Shown here piece by piece: positions 36,487-46,857 of a stretch of DNA of 64,000 nt. Position 1 is the first letter of the stretch, and the number at the start of each line of letters is the position of its first letter. The stretch spans positions 1 through 64,000 of the forward strand of contig JACPOS010000019.1 in assembly GCA_016191395.1 (NCBI GenBank). Reading direction: 5' to 3'. This DNA comes from Chloroflexota bacterium (GTDB lineage Bacteria > Chloroflexota > Limnocylindria > Limnocylindrales > CSP1-4). The notes beneath the pieces are model-generated. The model saw nothing but the letters and a program-made list of their open reading frames with translations. It had not been told where the DNA came from and did no database searches. A program made the translations under genes and the position numbers.

Positions 36487-37239
36487 ATGGACAGGCAGAC
36501 ACGCGCCCAGCAGCGCGCCGCGGGGATCGACATCTCGCCGGCGCGGCTCGCAGCGGAGATCGAGCGACTGATCGGGGAGCGCGACGTCGCCCGCCGCCAG
36601 GCGGAGCTGGCGCGCCAGGAGCTCGCCCGGATCCAGGGCGGCGGCGCGATCGCGTCCGACGGCGGCGGCAAGCCGGCCGCCAAGGTGAAGGCCGTGTCGG
36701 GTGCGGCCAACGCCGCGCTCGAGGCAGCCCAGAAGGAGCGCGACGAGTACCTCGCGGCGCTCCAGCGCGAGCGCGCGGAGTTCCTGAACTTCAAGCGCCG
36801 CACGGCGGAGGAGCGGGACGCCATGTACGGCCTCGCCGCCGAGGGGCTCATCCGCAAGGTGCTCGGGCTCGCGGACGACTTCGATCTCGCGGTGGAGCAC
36901 CGGCCCGCGGGCGGCGTGGACGAGGCGTGGGTCGAGGGCATCGCCGCCATCGATCGCAAGCTCCGCCAGCTGCTCGAGAGCGAGGGCGTTTCGCGGGTGG
37001 ACGCGTCGGCGGGCGTCCCGTTCGACCCTCGCGAGCACGAAGCCGTGGTCAACGTGCCGGGCACGGGCCGCCGCGGCGGGGAGATCGTGGAGGAGCTCCG
37101 GCGCGGCTACCGGCTGCGGGATCGGGTCATCCGACCCGCGCTCGTCGCCGTCGCGGACGATTCCGGCGAGGGCGCCGGAGACACCGGGGATGCCGGCAAG
37201 GGCACCGATTCAACCGAACCAACCGACCTCGTCAACTAA
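36487..37239 (+). CDS. grpE: GrpE nucleotide exchange factor
   Basis: A 250-residue DnaK cochaperone. An N-terminal coiled coil (AEIERLIGERDVARRQAELARQEL, then AAQKERDEYLAALQRERAEFLNFKRRTAEER) precedes the conserved LGLADDFDLAVEH. The beta domain contains DPREHEAVVNVPG and EELRRGYRLRDRVIRPALVAVA, the GrpE signature. An Asp/Gly/Thr-rich tail of about 30 residues is added. Low-complexity Gly/Ala residues interrupt the coiled coil near 50-65. It follows hrcA by 18 bases and precedes dnaK by 42. Confidence 0.95.
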   Translation: MDRQTRAQQRAAGIDISPARLAAEIERLIGERDVARRQAELARQELARIQGGGAIASDGGGKPAAKVKAVSGAANAALEAAQKERDEYLAALQRERAEFLNFKRRTAEERDAMYGLAAEGLIRKVLGLADDFDLAVEHRPAGGVDEAWVEGIAAIDRKLRQLLESEGVSRVDASAGVPFDPREHEAVVNVPGTGRRGGEIVEELRRGYRLRDRVIRPALVAVADDSGEGAGDTGDAGKGTDSTEPTDLVN

Positions 37240-37281
37240 CCGACTTCGTCAACCAGCCAGCGAACAGGAGCCAGCAGACCA

Positions 37282-39249
<1,968 letters not shown>

Positions 39250-39327
39250 ACCTCGGAGTGCCCGCTCGCACCCGCGGGCGCACGTAGGTGCTCGCCGGCG
39301 CTCGCGTGCACTCGCCGGCAACAAAGG

Positions 39328-39375
39328 TTTCGGTCAAATTGCCACCGGGCTCACGTTCGTCACGGGTTTGGTGAC
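39328..39375. repeat. Intergenic repeat unit, single copy (copy 2 of 3)
   Basis: TTTCGGTCAAATTGCCAC, then CGGGCTCACGTTCGTCACGG and GTTTGGTGAC: the same unit as the ends of the elements at 3541-3703 and 49876-50040, in the orientation of their left ends. I could not find a convincing inverted partner. The unit ends 25 bases from the stop of the HTH/PD-(D/E)XK gene, whose C-terminus departs from its paralogue after about residue 219. Confidence 0.55.
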
Positions 39376-39399
39376 GGATGTGCGCCCGGTGACCGTTTG

Positions 39400-40134
39400 T
39401 CAGCGGATGACCGTCGGTCCACGCTCGGCATGGGGCCGTGTCCGCGGTACTCGCTGACGAGCTTGCGTGGTGCGCGCATTTGACAGGAACAGGACGCCCG
39501 CCAGGTCGTGCGATGGGCTGGCGATCCACCGCTTGACGGCTGCGGTCCGTGCCGGCAGGGCGCGATCGAACGTCGCCGAATGTCGATCGACCCGGCGGCG
39601 CGACGTCCGGTCGTCGGGCAGGACCAGCACACGGCCGGTTGCGACGGGATCCCATCCCCGGTCCCAAGCGAGGACCGGGCCGAGGCGCGCCTTGCGATCG
39701 ATGCCGTAGAGGGTCGCCTGCACGTCGGGGACGGCGGACTTGATCTCGATCACCAGCACCGCGCGGGCGACCGGATGCCAGGCAAGGATGTCGATCGAGC
39801 CACGTTCGCCCGCCACGTGGAACGTGACTTCCGGGAACGCGACCCAGCCTTCGCCGGCGAGCGCGCGAAGGGACACCTCGACCATCGCGGCGTGATCCCG
39901 ATCGAGCAGTCGATCGAGGTCCTCGCCCCGCCAGAGCACTCGCACCGTGAGGCGGGCCCCGAGTGCGTCGACGATCCGATCCAGCCGCCGGACCGTGAGC
40001 GTCGACACCGCCCCACGCTCGACCCGGGAGACCTCGGATGCCGAGCAGCCGCACCGTCTCCCGAGCTCCGCCTGGGTCCAGGCCCTCCGCCGCCGCAACG
40101 CGCGGATCGAGAGGCCGATGCGCACGCTATCCAT
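39400..40134 (-). CDS. HTH plus PD-(D/E)XK nuclease-like fusion protein (copy 1)
   Basis: 244 residues. Residues 5-68 form an XRE-type helix-turn-helix (RALRRRRAWTQAELGRRCGC, SASEVSRVERGAVSTL). From about 70 the protein carries a PD-(D/E)XK-like core: Glu102 (FPEVTF), Asp115 (RGSIDILAWH), Glu130-x-Lys132 (LVIEIKSAVPD) and Gln139. All are in the order and spacing of this superfamily. A paralogue at 54223-54963 is collinear across these residues. The HTH might target DNA for cutting, or the fold may only bind DNA. The C-terminal 25 residues do not match the paralogue. I do not know a named family. Confidence 0.7.
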   Translation of the reverse strand: MDSVRIGLSIRALRRRRAWTQAELGRRCGCSASEVSRVERGAVSTLTVRRLDRIVDALGARLTVRVLWRGEDLDRLLDRDHAAMVEVSLRALAGEGWVAFPEVTFHVAGERGSIDILAWHPVARAVLVIEIKSAVPDVQATLYGIDRKARLGPVLAWDRGWDPVATGRVLVLPDDRTSRRRVDRHSATFDRALPARTAAVKRWIASPSHDLAGVLFLSNARTTQARQRVPRTRPHAERGPTVIR

Positions 40135-40192
40135 CGGCGGAGGATGGGTCGGAGGGGTTATCGGCGACTTATCTCCGATCCCAGATCGCCGG

Positions 40193-41614
40193 TCAGCCGC
40201 GGTCGAGGCCGGCGAGCAGGGCGAGCATCTGCGTGCGCGACGAGACGCCGAGCTTGCCGTAGATCGTGGTCAGGTGACCCTCGACCGTCTTCACGGACAG
40301 CACGAGGCGCTCGGCGATCGCCCGGTTGGACAACCCAGCCCGGACGAGCTCGAGGATCTCGCCCTCCTGGCGCGTGAGCGTCTCCGGTCCGGGCACATGA
40401 GGCGACCCAGGTGCGGGCGTCCGCTCGCCTGCGAGGCGGAGCTCGGCCATGGCGCGGTCGCGCCAGATCCGAGAGCCGACATGCTCGAATGCGGTCGCCG
40501 CGAGCGCGAGCTGGTCGCGAGCATCGGCGCGTCGGCGCTGCCGTCGGAGGAGCTCGCCGAACGCGAGGCGAGTTCGCGCCTCCTCGAAGCGGTTCCCCCA
40601 GGCAGCGTGTTCGGTGAGGGCCCTTTCGAACGCTGGTTCGTCGTCGTTGACGATCCCCAGCGCGCGCCACATCGGCGCCGCGAGGCGGGGCTGTCCGCTG
40701 CCGATCGCCACCGGGAGCGTTGACGCAAGCACTCGGCGGGCGTCCTCCGGTCGACCGGCTCGCGCATACGCCTCGACGAGGTCCGCGGCGAACGGTCGAT
40801 AGGCGGTCATCGCCGCGACCGGCCCGAACCGCGTCTCGACCAGCTTCGCCTCGAAGTCGGTGACGGCGTCGGCCGCCATTCCCTTGCTCAACGCGAGCAG
40901 GCCACGGGCAAGCCCGCCCGGAGCGGTCACGCGCATCTCGTCGTGACGACGGCCGGCGAGATCGACCAGCTCGCGACAGCGTCGCTCGTCGCCCAGGAGC
41001 GCCACGATCCAGGCGAGGAGGCCGATGCAGTCCAGCTCGTCCATCGTCCCCTCGCCGTCGACGATGGCGAGGGCCTCCTCGGCAGCTCGCCTCGCCTCGA
41101 GGAGCCGGCCCGCGTGCGCCTCTGCAACCGTGACGAGGTTGAGGGCATCCAGGACCGTCTGGCGCTCGTCGGCAGCGCGCGCGGCGACGAGCGCCCGGTA
41201 GGCACCGTCATGGGCGCCGGGGTCGCCCAACCGGATCAGCGCATTTGCCCGCTCGGCAAGGAGGCGAGGGTCACCGTCCCCCGGGTCGACCGACGCGCTG
41301 CGCCAGGTCGCCGTCGCTTCGCCGTAGCGGCCGGCCCACGACAGCGCATCCCCCAGCCTGACGACCGTGGCCACGTGCTCCGAGCCCGACGTCCCAGCCA
41401 TGAGATCCACTGCGCGCTGCGCGATCGAGACGGCTCGGCTCGGTCCGCCGACACCCAACCCGATCTGCACCGCGTCCACCAGCAGCGTCGCCGCACTCGC
41501 GGGCGCCTCACGAGCGACGCGATCCGCAGCCGCCTCGAGGACCGCAAGCGCTTCGGCGTCCAGCCCGCGCGCAAGCAGCGCGGACGCCTGCCGTCGAATG
41601 GCCTCCACCTCCAT
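40193..41614 (-). CDS. LuxR-type transcription regulator with TPR-like array
   Basis: 473 residues from the ATG at 41614. That codon follows a TACGAT -10 element by six bases; longer in-frame starts upstream lie before the promoter. Most of the protein is a run of helical TPR-like repeats (ALLARGLDAEALAVLEAAAD, DALSWAGRYGEATATWRSA, AFGELLRRQRRRADARDQL). The C-terminus is a LuxR/GerE helix-turn-helix (LTRQEGEILELVRAGLSNRAIAERLVLSVKTVEGHLTTIYGKLGV). It lacks the N-terminal MalT-like ATPase, so signal input is probably through protein contacts with the repeats. It is divergent from the small secreted protein at 41746. Confidence 0.85.
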   Translation of the reverse strand: MEVEAIRRQASALLARGLDAEALAVLEAAADRVAREAPASAATLLVDAVQIGLGVGGPSRAVSIAQRAVDLMAGTSGSEHVATVVRLGDALSWAGRYGEATATWRSASVDPGDGDPRLLAERANALIRLGDPGAHDGAYRALVAARAADERQTVLDALNLVTVAEAHAGRLLEARRAAEEALAIVDGEGTMDELDCIGLLAWIVALLGDERRCRELVDLAGRRHDEMRVTAPGGLARGLLALSKGMAADAVTDFEAKLVETRFGPVAAMTAYRPFAADLVEAYARAGRPEDARRVLASTLPVAIGSGQPRLAAPMWRALGIVNDDEPAFERALTEHAAWGNRFEEARTRLAFGELLRRQRRRADARDQLALAATAFEHVGSRIWRDRAMAELRLAGERTPAPGSPHVPGPETLTRQEGEILELVRAGLSNRAIAERLVLSVKTVEGHLTTIYGKLGVSSRTQMLALLAGLDRG

Positions 41615-41745
41615 CGGCGCATCGTATGCGGCCGGAACGGCCGCGAAGTCAAGGGTTTCCTCCGATTTGGCCGTGCGCGTCGATCCATAGCCTCCGGTCC
41701 AGATCGCGCGCCAATGCGCGAATGGAGGTACAGGAGGAACCAGCA

Positions 41746-42003
41746 ATGCGTCGATCGATCTCCGCCTCGGCCCTCGCCGTCGTCGCCACGTTGGCGATCG
41801 CCGGCGCGGCGGCGGCCAATCCCATCAGCGAGCCCGCGAGCTGCGCCGGGTACCTCGCCTCGTATGCGAACCCGAACAACGCCTTCATCATCCACGAGAT
41901 CGTCATGCCGATCGCGGACGACCTCGGTGTCACCGTCGGCCAGGTGACGGTCTGGAATGCCCAGGCCCACAACGGCGGCCTCGAGGCGTGCATTCCCGAG
42001 TAA
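41746..42003 (+). CDS. Small secreted protein, unknown function
   Basis: 85 residues. A clear signal peptide (SISASALAVVATLAIAGAAAA) is cut near ANP, leaving a mature protein of about 60 residues with two Cys (SCAGYLASYANPNNAFIIHEIV, and EACIPE at the end). The Cys pair could form a disulphide. AGGAGG lies seven bases before the ATG. The LuxR-type regulator starts 131 bases away on the other strand and may control it; that is inference from position only. Confidence 0.7.
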   Translation: MRRSISASALAVVATLAIAGAAAANPISEPASCAGYLASYANPNNAFIIHEIVMPIADDLGVTVGQVTVWNAQAHNGGLEACIPE

Positions 42004-42099
42004 GGGCCTTCCGACCAGGCCGGGGCCGCTCTGACCTCCAGGCGGCTCCGGCGACTCCGCCTGTCCGCCGGCTTGCGGACCGAACGCCAGGAGGTGCTC

Positions 42100-42768
42100 G
42101 TGTTGCGCTCATGCTCGCGCCGATTCGGCGTGCTGGCCTTGACGATCTCGGGGCTCGTCGCCGCCTGCAGCCCGGCCGGCGTCGGAACGTCACCTGCAGG
42201 CTCGGCTGCACCACCGTCGGCAACATCCACGCCGGCCGGACCACGTCAGATCACGAGTGGCAACCTCCCGCCGGGAACGTACGCGACGACGCTGTTCCAG
42301 CCGCCCTTGACGTTCACGCTTGCCGACGGCTGGTTCAGCCTGTTTCCTGACGATCCCGACGAGGTCGCATTCGAGCGCAATGGCTACACCGAGGGCTTCT
42401 ACATCGGTCGCGTCGGACAGGTCGTCGATCCGGTCACGAACCCGGTGGTCAGTGCTCCAACGGACCTGGTGGCATGGCTGTCGAAGCACCCGGCGTTCAG
42501 GCCCGTCGGCGCCCCGACCAATGTGACGGTCGCTGGCATCGCGGGCCGTGCCGTCGAGCTCGACGTGATCGGCGCCCCGGAAACCGAGGTGTTCGCCTAC
42601 CCGACCGGCAACACCCGCGTGCATCCGGGCTCACGCTTTCGCTACATCGTCCTCCCGATAGCCGGCCCGGCCCTCGTGCTGACCTGCTTTGGAACGTCGC
42701 GGAACGCCTTCGACGAGGCGAGCCCGCTCGTGGATGCCTCGCTCGCGTCGCTCGCCATCCGGGGCTGA
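42100..42768 (+). CDS. Putative lipoprotein
   Basis: About 222 residues. AGGAGG at 42089-42094 favours the GTG at 42100, with the TTG at 42103 as an alternative. The signal peptide ends in the lipobox LVAAC. A Ser/Ala/Pro spacer leads to a domain beginning LPPGTYATTLFQPPLTFTLADGWF, which resembles the outer domain of the sigma partner protein at 26862-27722. Two further Cys-free beta-rich segments follow. Function unknown; surface exposed. Confidence 0.7.
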   Translation: MLRSCSRRFGVLALTISGLVAACSPAGVGTSPAGSAAPPSATSTPAGPRQITSGNLPPGTYATTLFQPPLTFTLADGWFSLFPDDPDEVAFERNGYTEGFYIGRVGQVVDPVTNPVVSAPTDLVAWLSKHPAFRPVGAPTNVTVAGIAGRAVELDVIGAPETEVFAYPTGNTRVHPGSRFRYIVLPIAGPALVLTCFGTSRNAFDEASPLVDASLASLAIRG

Positions 42769-42834
42769 CCTGACCCAGTCGACGGAATTCGTGACGGGCG
42801 ACCTGGCACGCTCGCGGGTAGGATTCGCCGTCCC

Positions 42835-43767
42835 ATGGACGACGCCGCGCCGCTGATTCTCGCCCGGCACCTGACCAAGCGGTTCGGGGCGTTCACGGCC
42901 GTCGACGGCGTGGATTTCGAGGTCGCGCCCGGCGAGGCCTTCGGGTTCCTCGGGCCCAACGGCGCCGGCAAGACCTCGACCATGCGGATGATCGGGTGCA
43001 CGTCGCCGATCAGCGATGGCGAGCTCACGATCCTGGGGATGGACCCGCGCCGGCAGGGCGCGGACATCCGCGCCCGCCTCGGGGTGGTGCCCCAGCACGA
43101 CACCCTGGACAACGAGCTCACCGTCCGCGAGAACCTGATCATCTACGGCCGCTACTTCGGGCTGCCGCGGGCGGAGTGCCAGCGCCGCGCAGATGAGCTG
43201 CTGGAGTTCGTGCAGCTCAGCGACCGCGGCAAGGACCTCGTGGAGCCGCTGTCCGGCGGCATGAAGCGGCGGCTCACGATCGCCCGGAGCCTCATCAACG
43301 AGCCGGACGTGATGCTCCTCGACGAGCCCACGACCGGCCTGGACCCACAGGCGCGCCACCTCGTCTGGGACCGGCTGTACCGCCTCAAGCAGCGCGGAGT
43401 CACGCTCGTCCTCACGACCCACTACATGGACGAGGCGGAGCAGCTGTGCGATCGGCTCGTGGTCATGGACAAGGCGAAGATCGTGGCGGAGGGATCGCCG
43501 CGCCAGCTGATCGAGCGGTACTCCACGAAGGAGGTCGCCGAGTTCCGGTTCCCGGCCGGGGTCCAGGAGACGCTCGATGGCCAGTTCGATGGCCTCGGCG
43601 ATCGGATCGAGCGTCTGCCGGACCGGGTCCTTGCGTACGCCGATGACGGCGAGGCCGTCGTGATCGCCGCGCGGGACCGCGGCCTGCATCCGGAGACGGT
43701 GCTCGTGCGTCGTTCGACGCTGGAGGACGTCTTCCTCCGGCTGACCGGCCGCTCCCTGATCGAGTAG
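42835..43767 (+). CDS. ABC-2 type exporter, ATP-binding subunit
   Basis: A 310-residue ATPase of the DrrA/NodI/CcmA-like group. Walker A is GPNGAGKT (40-47), the Q-loop region is VVPQHD, the signature is LSGGM, Walker B is MLLDEPTTGLD, and the switch His is in TTHYMDEAEQ. The C-terminal region after residue 220 matches the drug-exporter type. The ATG lies ten bases after a TAGGAT -10 element. Two permease genes follow (12-base gap, then ATGA), so the transporter probably works as a heterodimeric permease with two copies of this ATPase. Substrate unknown. Confidence 0.93.
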   Translation: MDDAAPLILARHLTKRFGAFTAVDGVDFEVAPGEAFGFLGPNGAGKTSTMRMIGCTSPISDGELTILGMDPRRQGADIRARLGVVPQHDTLDNELTVRENLIIYGRYFGLPRAECQRRADELLEFVQLSDRGKDLVEPLSGGMKRRLTIARSLINEPDVMLLDEPTTGLDPQARHLVWDRLYRLKQRGVTLVLTTHYMDEAEQLCDRLVVMDKAKIVAEGSPRQLIERYSTKEVAEFRFPAGVQETLDGQFDGLGDRIERLPDRVLAYADDGEAVVIAARDRGLHPETVLVRRSTLEDVFLRLTGRSLIE

Positions 43768-43779
43768 GGCGACCGATCG

Positions 43780-44634
43780 ATGTCGGTCATTGCCGAATCT
43801 CGCTCCCGTGGCGGCTCCGGCGCAGGCGGGAGGCCGTCGGCAAACGCGCCCGCATGGTCGACCATAGGTCGCGTTATCGAGCACCGGGCGATGCAGTACC
43901 GGCGCACGTTCCGCGCGTCGCTGTTCGGCTCGTTCGGGATCCCGGCGCTGTTCCTGACCGCGATGGGCCTCGGGCTCGGCGGCTATGTGGACCGCTCCGC
44001 GGACGCCGTGCTCCAAGGGGTGAGCTACCTGCAGTTCCTCGCGCCGGGCCTGCTCGCGTCATCGGTGATGCAGACCGGGTCGTTCGAGGCGACCTTCCCG
44101 ATCCTGGGCGGGCTGCAATGGAACAAGATCTTCCACGCGATGGTCGCGACCCCGCTCCGAGCGCGGGATGTCGCCATCGGCAACATCCTCTGGATCGCGC
44201 TTCGGCTCACGCTCGTCGGATCGATCTTCGCGCTCGTGATCGTCGCGTTCGGCGCGAGCCGGTCGCCTCTGATCGTCCTCGCGGTTCCCGTCGCCGTGCT
44301 CACGGGGCTCGCCTTCGCCACCCCGATCATGGCGTTCACCGCGACGCAGCGGACGCCGGACCGGTTCGCGGCGCTGTTCCGGTTCGGCACGACGCCGCTG
44401 TTCCTGTTCAGCGGCACGTTCTTCCCGATCGAGAGCCTGCCGTCGTTCCTCCAGCCCGTCGCCTGGCTGTCGCCGCTGTGGCATGGCGTGGCGGTGTGCC
44501 GCGCGCTGATGCTCGGGACCATCGGCAACGAGCCCGTCCTCGCCGTGATCCACATCGGGATCCTCGCGGCGATCGCGACGGTCGGGGCCGTGCTGGCCGT
44601 CCGCACCATCGATGGGCGCCTGGTGAAGGGATGA
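43780..44634 (+). CDS. ABC-2 type exporter permease 1
   Basis: A 284-residue membrane protein with about six helices and the ABC-2 permease motif LFLFSGTFFPIESLP before the last helix. After a short Ser/Gly-rich N-terminal tail the helices begin near residue 48 (SLFGSFGIPALFLTAMGLGLG). FLAPGLLASSVMQTGSFEATFPI is the conserved re-entrant region. It overlaps permease 2 by ATGA. The two permeases are paralogues sharing LFLFSGTFFPI and the FEATF/VESTF segment. Confidence 0.9.
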   Translation: MSVIAESRSRGGSGAGGRPSANAPAWSTIGRVIEHRAMQYRRTFRASLFGSFGIPALFLTAMGLGLGGYVDRSADAVLQGVSYLQFLAPGLLASSVMQTGSFEATFPILGGLQWNKIFHAMVATPLRARDVAIGNILWIALRLTLVGSIFALVIVAFGASRSPLIVLAVPVAVLTGLAFATPIMAFTATQRTPDRFAALFRFGTTPLFLFSGTFFPIESLPSFLQPVAWLSPLWHGVAVCRALMLGTIGNEPVLAVIHIGILAAIATVGAVLAVRTIDGRLVKG

Positions 44635-45431
44635 CCGCGCTCCGGATCACGCCGATGTTCGCGTTCGGGAGCCGCCGCGCGCTCCGGATGGTGGAGCGCA
44701 ACCTGCTCGTGTACAAGCACCAGTGGCTCGGGCTCCTGTCCGGCTTCTTCGAGCCGTTCTTCTACCTGCTCTCGATCGGGTTCGGGCTCGGGCGGCTGGT
44801 CGGCGACGTCGCCGGGCCCGGCGGCCAGACGATCCCGTACGCGCTCTTCGTCGCGCCGGCGCTGCTGGCCGCTTCCGCCATGAACGGCGCGGTCGTCGAG
44901 AGCACCTTCAACTTCTTCTTCAAGCTCAACTACGACAAGACGTTTGCGTCGATCCTCACGACGCCGATGTCCCCGGCCGACATCTCGCTCGGCGAGCTGG
45001 CGTGGGCGCTGATGCGCGGCGCCATCTACACGGTGGGCTTCCTCGGGGTGATGGTCGTGTTCGGGCTCGTCAGGTCGCCGCTGATCCTGCTCACGGTGCC
45101 CGGCGCGCTGCTGATCGGCTTTGCGTTCGCGACGGTCGGGATGGCGGCGACCTCGTTCATGCGGACCTGGCAGGACTTCGACCTGATCCAGCTCGTGATC
45201 CTGCCGCTGTTCCTGTTCAGCGGCACGTTCTTCCCGATCGATGCGATGCCCGAAGGCGTCCGCCTCCTGATCCAGCTCACGCCGCTGTACCACGGCGTGG
45301 ATCTGCTGCGGACGCTTTCCGTCGGGGTCGTTGGACCGGACACGCTCGTCCACGTGGCGTACCTCACGGTGATGGGCCTCCTCGGGCTCGCGGTCGTGTC
45401 GCGACGGCTCGACAAGCTGCTGCTCAAGTAG
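44631..45431 (+). CDS. ABC-2 type exporter permease 2
   Basis: A 266-residue paralogue of permease 1. VAPALLAASAMNGAVVESTFNFFFKL corresponds to the conserved segment of permease 1 and LFLFSGTFFPIDAMP to its ABC-2 motif. Six helices are apparent. Translationally coupled to permease 1. The uracil-DNA glycosylase gene starts nine bases after the stop but is unlikely to be functionally linked. Confidence 0.9.
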   Translation: MTALRITPMFAFGSRRALRMVERNLLVYKHQWLGLLSGFFEPFFYLLSIGFGLGRLVGDVAGPGGQTIPYALFVAPALLAASAMNGAVVESTFNFFFKLNYDKTFASILTTPMSPADISLGELAWALMRGAIYTVGFLGVMVVFGLVRSPLILLTVPGALLIGFAFATVGMAATSFMRTWQDFDLIQLVILPLFLFSGTFFPIDAMPEGVRLLIQLTPLYHGVDLLRTLSVGVVGPDTLVHVAYLTVMGLLGLAVVSRRLDKLLLK

Positions 45432-45439
45432 CGGCGACA

Positions 45440-46126
45440 ATGCCGGGGGCCGAGCTCGCCGTCATCGAGCGCGAGGTCGTGCGCTGCGCGCGGTGCCCGC
45501 GACTGGTGGAGTGGCGCGAGGCGGCCGCCCGGAAGCCGCCGAGGCGCTACGCGGGCGAGACGTATTGGGCGAAGCCCCTGCCGGGGTTCGGCGATCCGGA
45601 GGCGCGGATCCTGATCCTTGGCCTGGCCCCTGCCGCGAACGGTGCGAACCGGACCGGCCGGATCTTCACGGGCGACGAGAGCGGCAACTTCCTGTGGCCG
45701 GCCCTGCACGCGGCGGGCCTCGCGAACCAGGCCACGAGCGTGGGCGCCGGCGACGGGCTCGAGGCGACGGGCGCATGGATCACCGCCGCCGTGAAGTGCG
45801 CGCCGCCCGGCAACAAGCCGCTCCCGCAGGAGCGCGGCAACTGCGCGCCGTACCTCGTCCGCGAGCTCGCCGCGCTACGCAACGTGCGCGTCGTGGTCGC
45901 CCTCGGCGCGTTCGCCTGGGACGCTGCGCTCGCCGCGTTCGCGGCGATGGGCCACCCCACACCCAGCCCCAGGCCGCGCTTCAGCCACGGCTCGGACGTT
46001 CGAATCGGCAGCTGGACGCTGCTCGGCTGCTACCACGTGAGCCAGCAGAACACCTACACCGGGCGCCTCACCCGCCCGATGCTGGACAGCGTGATTCGTC
46101 ACGCCACGGAGCTTGCCGAGGAGTAG
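45440..46126 (+). CDS. Uracil-DNA glycosylase, family 5 (UDGb type)
   Basis: A 228-residue base-excision repair enzyme. The iron-sulphur cluster Cys are CARCP near residue 17 and, in the usual family positions, KCAPPGNKPLPQERGNC. The active-site motif GLAPAANGANRTGRIFTGDESG is diagnostic of family 5, where the catalytic Asp/Asn of other families is replaced by Ala-rich residues. The C-terminal motif CYHVSQQNTYTGRLT contains the conserved His. Family 5 enzymes remove uracil and other deaminated purines from DNA. Confidence 0.92.
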   Translation: MPGAELAVIEREVVRCARCPRLVEWREAAARKPPRRYAGETYWAKPLPGFGDPEARILILGLAPAANGANRTGRIFTGDESGNFLWPALHAAGLANQATSVGAGDGLEATGAWITAAVKCAPPGNKPLPQERGNCAPYLVRELAALRNVRVVVALGAFAWDAALAAFAAMGHPTPSPRPRFSHGSDVRIGSWTLLGCYHVSQQNTYTGRLTRPMLDSVIRHATELAEE

Positions 46127-46170
46127 GCTGCCGATCGGTCGGCCCTGCAGGGAGCGTGGAGGTGCTGGCG

Positions 46171-46854
46171 ATGGTCGTGGTTCGGCTGGGCGGGCTCGCG
46201 CTGCTCGCGTTCGTGCCGCTGCTGGTCGCGGGTGTCGTCCTGTACGGTCGGATCGGGATCAGCTCCCAGTCGGACGGGCTGACCGCGTTGCGCCGGATCG
46301 CGGACGCCGGGACGACGTTTCCGGTCATGAACGCCCTCCTCCACCTGGGCGCGCTGCTGATCCTTCCGGGAGCCGCTGCACTCGTCGTGGTCCTCCGCAA
46401 CGATCGGTCCGATCCATGGCTCGTCGTGGCGACCCTGTTCGCAATCCTGGCCGTGGTCGTGGGTGCGGGCTTCGTCTTCTCGCTGAACCACGGGCTGTAC
46501 GGGGTCGCGCGCTCGTTCGCCGTGGCGCCCGCTGAGCAGCAATCCGCCTACGCGGCCGCGGCCGACATGAACCTCCGGACCCAGGCCGGGGCCGAGCTCG
46601 TGCAGTCGATCGGGCTCGGGTTGTGGGTCCTCGGCATCGCCCTCGCCATGAACGGGACGGACTGGCCGGCGTGGCTGGTCGTGCTCGGCGTCGCCGGCGG
46701 AATCGGCTTCCTGCTCGCCGGGCTTTCCTCGGTCCTGTACGGCGTGGCGGTCGTCGGGCCCGCGCTGGGCGCTGCCGGCGCGCTCGGGCTCCTCCTGTTC
46801 GTGCTCTGGGACCTGGCCGTTGGCGTCCGCCTGGTGACGATGCAGGTCGGCTGA
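46171..46854 (+). CDS. Six-helix membrane protein, possibly DUF4386-like
   Basis: 227 residues from an ATG with GGAGG about nine bases upstream; a GTG at 46156 adds five residues. Helices lie near 4-26, 52-72 (NALLHLGALLILPGAAALVVV), 83-104, 141-160, 165-188 and 195-215. The arrangement resembles the DUF4386 membrane proteins of actinobacteria, but I am not sure. It is convergent with the deacetylase gene by three bases. No functional residues can be named. Confidence 0.55.
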   Translation: MVVVRLGGLALLAFVPLLVAGVVLYGRIGISSQSDGLTALRRIADAGTTFPVMNALLHLGALLILPGAAALVVVLRNDRSDPWLVVATLFAILAVVVGAGFVFSLNHGLYGVARSFAVAPAEQQSAYAAAADMNLRTQAGAELVQSIGLGLWVLGIALAMNGTDWPAWLVVLGVAGGIGFLLAGLSSVLYGVAVVGPALGAAGALGLLLFVLWDLAVGVRLVTMQVG

Positions 46855-46857
46855 TCG

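Noticed and set aside
39400-39520. Inverted partner of the repeat unit inside the HTH/PD-(D/E)XK gene
   Set aside because: A stretch containing GCTGACGAGC on the plus strand resembles part of the unit, but the match is short and lies in coding sequence.
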